Shown piece after piece: positions 11,501 to 22,800 of a stretch of DNA of 64,000 nucleotides. The stretch spans positions 331,694 to 395,693 of the forward strand of contig SSNU01000209.1 of the NCBI GenBank assembly GCA_012064415.1, in the 5' to 3' direction. Under the pieces are notes generated by a model. That model ran no database searches. It was given only the letters and a program-made list of their open reading frames with translations, and was not told the DNA's origin. Numbering within the stretch: position 1 is the first letter of the stretch; every line of letters begins with the position of its first letter. The stretch comes from Gyrodactylus bullatarudis. Lineage: Eukaryota > Platyhelminthes > Monogenea > Gyrodactylidea > Gyrodactylidae. Made by a program: the position numbers and the translations under genes.

Positions 11501-14500
11501 AAACTTGTGTAAAGAGATTATAGAAAGAATGAAGGGTTAGAAAATTGAAAAAAGACATGAGCATTCAAAAGATTCTGCTAATGATTCTCAGGGTACCCTT
11601 GTAATCAAGGATGTTAACTTGATCTTACCAATAAGAGAGGTTATTTTGAAGCGATATAAATTGTACCATTGGGAAATTCGATTTATCCACAAGTAGGCAG
11701 AGTATAAAGAGATGCATTGTTCCTGATTAAGATTTCCGTTCTCCTGCGTAAAGATGAGGCCAGTTAACTTCTCCAACATGATCATTTGATTGTATCGAGT
11801 AATAGAGGATGCTTGAATCTTTCTCTGTTCGTGGCTCTTGTAAAAGAAAGCGTTCTTCATTGACATGCAATAGAAAAGGGATGCTAAGATGTCAAGGAAT
11901 ATACTCTCCCGATCGCCTTCCTTCCATGAGATATCCACAAGCAATGATTCAATCTATCCAAAGAAAATAAATAAATACCAAATTTCTTTTGATCGTCTTG
12001 TAATCTGATCTTACTATGTCAAGGAATCCATGAGTTACACCAAAGGGTTTGCAATCAACCATAATTGTAAAGACATGATTGAGACAACTTGATTTAATGC
12101 AAGTCTTTTTGTCATTCTCTTGATCTGGACTAGCATCTTCTTTTTTGTTAGAATGGTAATTAACGATCGCCTTGCTGATAGAATTGAAAATTCTACTTGT
12201 CGAGACAACAATACTGGTCTCACGTTTAGCCCAAGATGATAATTCTTCAAGAATTCGATTGGAAAGAGATGTCTATGGATGTAAATAATATAAAGATTCA
12301 ATAAAGAAATGTTCATTTAGTTGAAAAAATTTTCCAAATATTATTTGTGTAATAACTTCTTGAATACTGCTTTATACTATCAGTTTTATTCGTTCAAGAA
12401 AAGGATTTTAAAAAAAATATGATTATAAACACTTTTTGAAATTTTTCCATAAATTATTAAACTATTTTTGTCAATAAATTGACTTTTTATTATCCCTCAT
12501 CTTGTTGAGTCCTTTTAAAAGTTATCAACTATTGAATAAATATTGAATTTGGAAGAAAGATTTTTTGAATAATAAAAAGTAAACTAACAATAGTGAACAA
12601 CTGATCAGGTCCTGATGATTGGGGAAATAGCGAAGCAGAAGAAGAGTCGATGGCCATGTAATATCGGTTGATAAATGTTCGAAATTCTTCAGGGCATTGT
12701 CTATAAAGTGAAAGGTGATGTTCAAAGAATTTATTGAATTCTCTCTTATAGAATTTATAGACTTACTCGGATAAATATTTCTCAGAAATAACTTGCATCG
12801 ATAGAATGTACTCAGCAGCCAAATTCACAAGCTGAGTTATTCCAAGACATATGGTCTCTCCGCTTCCATTGAATACATCAGACCTGATCGATTCTTTCGA
12901 TTGATCATTCATGAGTAAAGCCATTGCTATAAGATTGGGATGTTTATCATCGATTACTGTTTCACGAGGCAGCTCTGGAAGAGAAGGTCCATTTATACTT
13001 TCAAGCCAATTACTCTGCTCTCCCATAAATTTGAGTTTCTGTGAAATTATAAAGAAATAAAATTTTCAATAAAAATAGACACATTTTCCAGCTCAGTTTA
13101 CTAAATGGTTGCTACATCAAAGAACTCAACTCAAAAACTCAATTGACATGGATTTTGATTGGTGAAAAGTGTTCTTTATGAAAAGAAAATGACTGTATTT
13201 AGAAATATTACTCAATTTGTGATAAATACGTATCATAAAAACCGGCACCAAAGAATATCTGTATAATTTAAATTTCGCATTAATGAAATGAAAAAATAGT
13301 TATTATTTCTCCTGTTACTCTATTTGGATTTCTGGGAAACAGACGCAAGAGATTTGACTTCAGCATTTTGTAGGAAGTTCAGTGAATTTATCACGTTTTA
13401 TAAAATTGATTTCATCAATTTTTTAGGTGCTAATCTGAACGCGTCGTTGTCGGATTAATCTAGATTTTTTATGGTGTTATCAATATTGAATATTTTTGAT
13501 ATCTACTATTTGAATAAAGGAGAAATTTAATTAATGTAATCATTGATTACTAATCAATTTTCAAGAACGAATGAGAATTGACTATCTTGATACTGTACCA
13601 GAAGTTCAATAAAATAATTTTGAAATTGACCAGAGCATGTAAACTCACATCTTCAAATGTACTCAGAGATAAAAGAGACAAGAAGGATAAATCAAAGATA
13701 AACATGTCATTATCCAGTCTTAGAATGTTGATCTCAATAAATTTGACCATCCTTTCAACAATCTCCAGGGCATAGAGTTTCTCGTGGAATGAATCATTCA
13801 AAATGTAGCTGTTGACAATTGGAAACTTGGATGGTGTCTTGTTACAATAGGGTTGCTTAACTGATTCATTTAAAACTGCAAGAATTATCTTGATGATTGA
13901 ATATTGAAAGTGGGGTGACAACTTTTCAACAGACACAGAGACTCTTGAAAATAAGAGCTTCAAATTATTCTCAGCATCTGTGGGAAAGTTCATCAAATAC
14001 AATTGGAGTGCTCGACAGAGGCTAGCATGAAGCTTTCTTCCATTTGAAAGGGTGTAATCTTCCTCACTAATCTGAATACTTGTAGAGAAAAATTAAAGTA
14101 ATGTTTTGTTGCGTTTTGAATACAACTTACCCGAATCTATGATAAAGGTTCTTATAGAACTTTGATGAGCCGATATTATCAAAAGAGATGCCAGGCTTTA
14201 CTCGCAGATCAAAGATTCCATTACCCTTAGTTAGAACCATGAATAATTCCGGATTTGAATCTTGAAAGTTTCCAGGTAATAAATCTATGAAATTTTTGTT
14301 ATTATCTGGGAATGAAATTTTTCCTATCACTGATCCACATGTTGCTTCGATAATGAATACCTTTTTTTGATGAAAAAGGCTAACACAACGAACTGGATAA
14401 ATTTCCTCTGAATAATTTTTCACAATAGAGAGCTTTGCATCTATAAGTTGACACTCAGGTAAAATTTTGATTGCTGATGTAATATTAAATGGATGCGACG

Positions 14501-15501
14501 GCTTGTCAAAATTTATGGACATTTGAACGATGCATTTCGAGACTAATTCCTCGTCCCCCATAAGACAAAATAAAGTTGATTTATTAGAATTATTGTTGTT
14601 TTCAAGAGAAACATTCAAAAGCCATAATTCTTCTTCGAAATTTTCCATCATTTCGCCAATGGAATTGTTGACAAAAGTGTGAATTTGTTGGATTAGCATC
14701 TTTTCAGTGTCCAAGATCCACATATCAAGATACTTTTCTGTCAAAAGAATAATTCCGAATTTATAATGTGATATTTTCTGAAAGTGACAACTTTGTATTT
14801 CGTCAGCGTTGGGAGATCGCATACCAAACTGATTGAGAGGAGCATCAAAAATAGTCTTGTTAAACATATTTGAGACTCTACGGGTGATGCTAGAAAAAAT
14901 TCCAGATTGTTGAACATTAGATTGAGAGCTATCCATCTGAGAATAGCTGTTGTTCATACTGCTAGAGTTATTTGTTGAAATTGGATTCAAAACACTCATC
15001 TTGTTCGAGGTCAAGTCAAGATGGATAAATACTCCAGTTTTAGTGATTATGATAAAAGATTTCTTGTTGAGCGTTTCTATCATTTTTGGTTCATCCTTGA
15101 ATAAAAGATTATTAGAAGGAATCTTTAAGTCTTGATACAAATGGTTGATATGAATATTTTCGAATATTCTTATAGAACCTGTCTTGGATATTATTAGACA
15201 TGAAAGAGGCAAATTAAGGTCTTTATGTCCCAATTCGACCATATTCATATTAAAATCTGGAAATTGGAATACATTGAGCGTATAACAAATCTAAAATAAG
15301 TGAAATATTAATTACAGAGTCATGATTAGGATCCCAGATAAAAACAGAGTTGTTAACTGTGAGTCCAAGATATCCGTTCCAAAATTTTTTGACTTGTATT
15401 GGCTCATCGAAATCTCTTAAAGCAACAAGAACTACAGTAGGTAAATCAGAGCTACGCCTGAGAAAATAGAGATGTGAAGAATCCAAGATATCGTAATCCA
15501 T
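8566..15501 (-). CDS. NUP133: nuclear pore complex protein Nup133
   Basis: Eleven exons join in frame to 1,352 codons without an internal stop: 15501-15316, 15290-14131, 14078-13649, 13038-12767, 12700-12589, 12272-12015, 11953-11629, 10625-9748, 9684-9452, 8835-8744 and 8678-8566. Nup133 is a scaffold subunit of the Y-complex (Nup107-160) of the nuclear pore. The N-terminal third corresponds to its beta-propeller, including the amphipathic GIFSSITRRVSNMF segment that matches the curvature-sensing ALPS helix. The rest is alpha-helical: ISVSIKYLDFEQILRMVE aligns with the human AASLAEKYCDFDILVQMCE region, and GRKKTICSLAKLSQIISDIS with the human KKTLLGLSKLAALASDFSE region. It is longer than human Nup133 (1,156 aa). 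Introns range from 25 to 1,003 bp. The gene is divergent from RAD51. Confidence 0.88.
10954..11154 (+). pseudogene. exon-like ORF ending in a PIP box, inside NUP133 intron 7
   Basis: On the strand opposite NUP133, an open frame of 66 codons follows a good acceptor (CTTCAG at 10948-10953) and ends TAA. It has no ATG. Its C terminus is lysine/arginine-rich (KKETKRKR) followed by CSGQLQIDSFLTKR, which fits the PCNA-interacting PIP box (Q-x-x-I-x-x-F-x) and resembles the QLRIDSFF box of XPG nucleases. No other exons on this strand were found. It may be a stranded exon of a duplicated repair gene or the end of a transposon protein. The downstream stretch 11250-11330 resembles sequence near 20620-20690, so a repeat is involved. 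Confidence 0.35.
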
Positions 15502-15632
15502 TGATAGTTGAAATTTAAAAAGTGATAAAATTTCAAATAATCTATCGACTTAAATGAAATCGAAACAACTTTTATTTTTGAAATTTGTTTGTTGGGACAC
15601 AGATTATAAGTCTGAAATTTGCGCTATTTAGG
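15502..15632. promoter_or_regulatory. shared divergent promoter of NUP133 and RAD51
   Basis: Only 131 bp separate the two start codons, so both promoters and 5' UTRs must sit here or overlap the first exons. The sequence is very AT-rich and no clear TATA box or named factor site is seen. The call rests on spacing alone. Confidence 0.5.
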
Positions 15633-16705
15633 ATGTCAGCTACTGCAAATCGACAAAATGACACAGAAATCATTCAAAATGAAGAAGACTTTGGTCCTTT
15701 AAAAATAAGCAAACTCGAAGGCAATGGAATAACTAGTGGGGATATTAAAAAACTTATGGAGGCTGGATTTAATACTGTTGAAAGCATTCAGTTTGTACCT
15801 AAGAAGTCTCTGTTATCAATAAAAGGTATAAGTGAAGCAAAAGCTGACAAGCTCTTGGACGCTGCAAAAAAGCTGGTACCTTTTGGTTTCACTACAGCGA
15901 CTGAATTTCATCAAAAAAGAAGTGAAATTATCCAGCTGTCTACAGGGTCAAAAGAACTTGATAAATTACTCCAAGGAGGTATTGAAACTGGTAGTATAAC
16001 AGAACTTTTTGGAGAATTCAGAACGGGAAAGACTCAAATTTGCCATACTTTAGCAGTTACATGTCAACTGCCAGTTGATATGGGAGGTGGCGAAGGTAAA
16101 TGTCTATATATCGACACTGAGGGTACCTTTAGACCTGAAAGGTTACTTGCAGTTGCAGAAAGATATGGTCTTAACGGAAGTAGTGTACTCGACAATGTTG
16201 CTTATGCAAGAGCATATAATACGGATCATCAAACAGACCTTTTAATAAATGCTGCAGCTATGATGTCAGAATCAAGATATGCTCTTCTGATCGTAGACAG
16301 TGCCACAGCATTATTTAGAACTGATTATTCTGGTCGTGGAGAATTAAGTGCTCGCCAAATGCATCTTGCCAAGTTTTTAAGGAATTTGCTACGTTTGGCT
16401 GATGAATATGGAGTTGCTGTTGTTATTACAAATCAAGTCGTAGCTCAAGTTGATGGAGCTTCCATGTTTAGTGCTGATCCAAAAAAACCTATTGGCGGAA
16501 ATATTATGGGCCATGCATCTACAACAAGGTAAATCTATTATTTATTTAACATGAGTCTATTAATTCTCTCGTAATATTTAGGCTATATTTGCGAAAGGGT
16601 CGTGGGGAAACTCGTATGGCTAAAATCTATGATAGTCCTTGTTTACCCGAAGCTGAGGCAACATATGCTATTCTCCCTGATGGCATTGGAGATGCCAAAG
16701 ACTAG
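15633..16705 (+). CDS. RAD51: RAD51 recombinase
   Basis: Two exons (15633-16528 and 16582-16705) with a 53-bp intron give 339 aa, exactly the human length. RAD51 polymerises on single-stranded DNA and carries out strand invasion in homologous recombination in the nucleus. Visible parts are an N-terminal helix-hairpin-helix domain ([13 protein letters not shown]), the FTTA polymerisation motif, Walker A GEFRTGKT, Walker B LLIVDS, and the C-terminal [11 protein letters not shown]. An in-frame Met exists 16 codons upstream at 15585, but the chosen Met lines up with family N termini. [19 protein letters not shown] indicates RAD51 rather than DMC1. It converges on the SLC5 gene with a spacer of 158 bp. 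Confidence 0.97.
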
Positions 16706-16863
16706 AAAGAAACCCTGTTAAAATATTTGCTAATAATCTGTTTAATGATTGAAATTGATATGTCTATATTTTTATATCGAATAAATGTGCAAAAATTCAT
16801 TACATATAATTATAAAAATAATGGATTAATTTCCTCGAAATTTCAAAGAGTCAAAATTAAGAC

Positions 16864-19800
16864 CTAAAAGTCAATTTTAAAAGTCAAAAGGTTCTCTGAA
16901 TGTAAATACATAATGTCATTTATGGTATTTTTTGAAAGGTTCATTTGTGACAGAATTGGTTCAGGATCACCTTGAAATTCTTTTGTTGAATTTTGAACGG
17001 CTGAGGCGTTTGACAATCTCAATTTAAGAGGCCCCAAGTTTCTTGGCTCATAGAAAACTGAATAAAATATATACAAGAAACAAGTTAGCAAAACTATAAT
17101 TAGAAGAAAAGCGTAGAGTAAATTTCTTTGTCGCGGTGTTTGTCTTAATCGAGCAATTAACTTTTTATCCTCGATTCCTTCCATTTCGAATTTTGATCGT
17201 ATTACTGTTCCTATCGGTATTTCATCGATTTCGTTTGTAGTAACATCATCCTTGTCGATTGGCCAGAAGTAATTTTTCAATTTTTCTTTTATTCCTTGCT
17301 CTAAAATTAAATACTTTTTCAGAAGATTTTATGTTCTACTCTTCAACATGTTATTACAGAGGATAAAATTATCCAAGATGTAAATAATAATTATAATAAC
17401 TTTATTCTTTAGGTGTTGAGTGAAAATCAAATCTAATCTACTCTAATTGTTCTCAAGGAAAAACTAAAGCTAGTCGAATTTAGTATTAAAAAAACTCAAC
17501 ATTTTTTTCCAGTTAGTCAGGAACACAAATATTTTTTGGAATGACTTCTTAAAAGAAGGAAAAAAATTTATTCTGACAAAAATTCGGTCGTTTTTGGGAT
17601 TTCGAAAATACCCCGATTTCCCACGTTTGAGCTCACAAAGATTCGAAGATTTAAAGCAGTTAAACTTTGATATTTTGGGATCAAAGTTATACAGAAAACT
17701 CGAATTTGTCTTAAGAAGTTAATAGAAATTCGGCATCATTGTGGGAAATCGAATCATCTGAATTTTGCGATCATCTTGATGGGAAATGATCGAAAATTTA
17801 ACAATTCACGCCCTCATTGCATCATGAGAAAAATAGTTTGTGAAATTAGTAAATTCTGATCTTCATGTCAACTAGCTTTATTATCAAAAGATACTGAAAC
17901 ATCTATCTAAATATTTGATCATAATCAATCATCAGAAAATGATGACTCAGTAGTACACTGGTTGATCAAAATATTTCCCTTTTCCTTAATAATTATACAT
18001 GATGAATTATTCTAGTACAAAGTTAGTATAAACCCTGAAATATTTGAAATTCATTGTTTGTACCAACTTTGTACTGATCCAGGAATTTTTACTAGAGAAT
18101 TACTGATTCAGGGTTTGTACACTAACATATACATTAATTTCCCAGTTCCTAACGTATCAATACTAAGACAAAATTCAAATTTATTGAAGAAAAACAGGGA
18201 TTTTCAAACCAACTCTTTTTAGGCTGGAATAGTTTCAATCTCTCTGCCTGTTCTTGGTCAACTTTTTTAATCATTTCTGTTAGTTCCTCATAATCACTAG
18301 GAGACATTGCATTGAAAAGATCCCATTCATTCTTAACCTTGAATTGAAAAAAGTTCATCTTAAAATTTTGATAAATGAAAATTATTAAGTGGGGGAGATT
18401 TCCAATTGATACTTTTCATCAGAATTTCAAGAATGATTTTAATTTAATCCTTAATCATAGGACAAAATAGTTTTCCCCAACAATAAAGATTTGGTATCAT
18501 TTCGAATTTCTGATGAAAAGTTAAAAAAACATCAATTCCCATCTTGTTTTTGTAACTAGCTTTAAAATGATAGAGCAGCTTTGGCCATTCATATCAACGA
18601 AATTTTAGTATTTCTTGATCCTTGATCAAATGAAAATTTGTTTGGAATCTTATCTATTGCATTTTATCTCTTTAGGAGATCACTACAGAGGTAAAAATAC
18701 CTATTATCTAATTTTTGAAAATCATAAAATACATACATCAAGTACTTACATCAAAATATGTTAATCTTGCTAGATAATTTGATCTTTTCAAAGCCTTGAT
18801 ATCCCTCAAGGATTCATCTATTTTCCTCTTTTCAATTGCATTTTCAATAAAAGATACTACTAATACAATGGTACCGCACAAAACGAATAAAATCATGGCA
18901 AAATACATGTAGTGAATCTTTGCCAATACTGCTGGTCTATTATCCTCAGATCCACAACTCGGTTCAGTATAAATAAACTCGAGAATGAGTCTTATCATTC
19001 CAATGACAAAACCTCCAACCAGACTGAGGAAAACACTCTACATGGATAGGAGAGTATTTTTAAGAGATAAGTTCTTGATAATTTAATGCATAATATACAT
19101 ACCAATTCAGTAGCACCTTTCCACAATAAAGAGACAAAGAACGCTGATGTTATTGGTGGGGAAAGATATGCTGTTACAGCTGATATATAAATGAAAAGTT
19201 GACCACTGGAAAAGTTTTGAATAATTGGAATCCAAATGATGCTGCAAACAACTAGCAGTATGATGAATAATCTATAAAAATCAATAAATTATTACCCATG
19301 TAATAAATGGATATCATGCATTTATGCAAGTTAAGAAAATTGAAATGAACTGGAAAGAATTTGTTGAAAAATAAGGTTATCAAAGTTCTGTTGGAAACTT
19401 TCTATTAAAAATATTTTTAATATTAACAATTCTATATTTATTCATTAAACAAATTAATAGATGTATTTTTTACAATAAACTTTGAATTTGACCCTTACAG
19501 TCATTTTACGAAATTAGTGGACAAGTTCCCAAAATTAGAATAATTGAAGGTGTAATTATCAAATGAGTTTATCAAAATTAGTGTACATTTTCTCGAATTT
19601 AGTGGAATGCTTAAACAAAATTATTGGAGAGTTTTACAATATTAAGAGAATGAGATAATTACAGGTTAGGATCTATTCGAATATAGTGGACAGTTTTTCG
19701 AAAATAGTAAACAAGCTTAACGTTATTAGTGGATTTTATAAAATAATGTTGGAATTTCCATAGCTAGAATGGAAAAAAAAGATTTTACTCCGTATCATGA

Positions 19801-22800
19801 AAGCAAATTGAAATATTTGAGAAAAAGGAAAGAACCATTAAAGGCTGCATAAAATTAATTTTCGGTGTTAAAAATGATCTATTTATTACAAAAATAGCTT
19901 GTAAAAAATGATTCCACTAATAACGTTAAGCTTGTTTACTAATTTCGATAAACTGTCCACTATATTCGAATAGATCCTAACCTGTAATTATCTCATTCTC
20001 TTAATATTGTAAAACTCTCCAATAATTTTGTTTAAGCATTCCACTAAATTCGAGAAAATGTACACTAATTTTGATAAACTCATTTGATAATTACACCTTC
20101 AATTATTCTAATTTTGGGAACTTGTCCACTAATTTTGTCAACGAATCTTTTAATATCGAAAAATTGTCCACTAATTTCGTAAAATGACTGTAAAGTTCCA
20201 CTGGGTTATTTATATCAAATATCATTTTAGGAACTAATTATTATACATTCAAGCCTCAGGAAATACTTCGTTTGTCCCTCCCATTCGATAGGAAATTTAT
20301 TAATCTCCTGGAATACGCAAAGATCTTGGCTCTATCATTCGTCAAACTCGTGCTATACTAAATTAAAGAGAGTTGATTTTTTCCAAAAATTAAATTATTT
20401 TTGAAACGTTCTTTCGAAAACCTACTTCCCAGGGTCAAAGGTAGAAGGTAAGATAACTTTTATCGAGTAATTCAAATTTGCAATCGCCAGAACTTTATCT
20501 GCTTAAGCTACAAAAATAACCTGTTTTTGGATCGAAAAATGGGTCATTTTTTATCGATAACTGCTAAACCAAAAGTAATTGCATTTAAACAATTGTAGAA
20601 TCGTAATCAGCGTATTCACAAACCGGGGTAGACTCTGAAGAGACCCGGCGAAATACAATGTATAACGTTCATCATTCAAATATACGCTAGTTTTCTCTAA
20701 CCTTCCTTAGGAGTTTAGAACCAAACGAAAATAAATTTTTAGTTTTCAGAAAAACTCTGACTCTTAGATTAAAGTATTTGAAGCAAATAATAAAATGCCC
20801 AGATTTCTTACGGTCCTCTACAGTGTGGACTCTCAGTTTCATATTTAATTGGGTTAGTAAATTAAAAATATTATCTTACCTTGCAACGAATATTAACTCT
20901 TTGCTTTTTGCATTTTTTCTCAACTTTGTGTAAATGTCGATTGAGAAAATTGTACTAGCTGAATTGAAAATTGACGTTAAATCCGATACCAATGCTGCCA
21001 ACATAACTGACAGCATTAATCCTCGAAGGCCTTTATAGAGAGAAAAATTATTTTAATCAACAATATGTGAAATTAAGAATAATTTTATTACAACAAATTA
21101 TTAAAACAAACCTGGCCAATCTAGTCAGAGTAGCGACAAAAAGTAATTTAAAACCTGCATAGGAAATTAAAATATAAAACTACTATACCTTTTGCAGTTC
21201 GTTAAGGAAGATATGAAATTCGATTAGCAATTCGTGAAATTCATTAAGGAATAGTATTTTAAAATTTCATTATTGAAGGAAGATATGAAATTCAATAGGG
21301 AAGTTGTGAGAAACAATATGGAATTGCATTAATTATTATTTCATATCTTCCTTAACGAACTGCAAAAGGTATTGTAAAAATTGATGTTTACTCAATTCTT
21401 ACTCATATCCAAGGAATTTGCAGTTATTTATATCATTGAATTGTAAAATGTATCAAAAAAATTTTCAATTTGAATTAGCTAAGCTTTAAACTATAAAATC
21501 GATTTTGATCTCCTTAGTAATAGAAGATGATATAAAATTTTTTACGTTACCGTTACTTGGTAATTCTAAGACTAACGGAATAGTTTGATAAACTTGTTAC
21601 CAGGTTTCAAGATTAACAAGCTATTCAGCTATAAAATATAGCTTGCTGATCTTGACACTGGGTAATCAGATTGGCTGACTGAATTAATTTTTCCTAAAAT
21701 AATATCATAGTAAAGGTTCGTAAACTATTTGATTTCTAATAAATCCTTCACTTTGTTTATCATTTAAGAAATAAATCTCACAATTCGAAAATTTAAAAGG
21801 CTTTGTTAAGGCTATGAAGATTTTTTATCAAACAATCCAATTGTGTAGGATCATCTTGAACATGCCGGGGGACATTGATAAGAAAAATTTGCATGCCATA
21901 TTTTATAATTAAATGATGATGAGAAGAAATTTATGTAAATAAGCACTATGTGGAAATTACAGTTTTTTTAGACAATTAACCTACTAGCAAAGTGTGGTCA
22001 CTGGTAATGACTATATCCATATGAACTCTAACTTATAAACCTTATTATAAATTGCCAGGTGAGTCGACTCAACTTATAAATGATTATGATCTTAGGGAAA
22101 ATGTATCATGGTCTAAAAACAATATGAATTTAAATTTACCTCCTATTTCTCTAAAAACCTTCCCAGCCATCTCCAACCATTCCTTTATATCGGATTTAAT
22201 TTTTACGCGCATTAAAAGAGACTTGTCTCTTATTCAATTTCTAGGAATAATTTTCTATTCAGAAGATCTAAGGATAAGATCAAAATTTTTACTCTAAAGA
22301 AAGAAAATATCCTCGCGTATTAATTATAGGAAGGAGATTTCCCTTAGAAAAAAAATCAATTTTGAAAATATTCTGAGCTGAATAAAATTCAAGTAGATAT
22401 TTACCTAGTGATAGACTCTTACACTAAACTAAAGCTAGTCTCGCCTTCTTTCTACATTGAATTTCTTTGATAAAAATAAAATTAAACCGAGACTAATAAT
22501 TATCACTCTTATAGGAGTAGGACCAAAACTTATAAAAGTTGCAAACATTTTTCATGCTTCTCGAATTAAGAGTCATTAGTGGCCTCAAATATAGATCCAG
22601 AGGTCCAGAAGTAAGTTAAAACTGAAACCACTTGTGGAGGCTAGTAATCTCCGTGAAACACGCTTGATTTTTTATTCCCTTAACATACTGGAAAAATAGC
22701 GTGTTGATGAGCCTTACAACTTGTAACTATAGTATGAATCTTAATCAAATAGAATCCATACAATCGATAATCTCATTATTCGCAACTAGTAAAAGATGAA

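Noticed and set aside
12035..12725. Minus-strand frames starting at 12316 and 12725 as the NUP133 reading frame
   Set aside because: Splice phase from neighbouring exons selects other frames (QCPEEFRTF and TSLSNRILEELSS), which align with Nup133 and keep the whole gene open.
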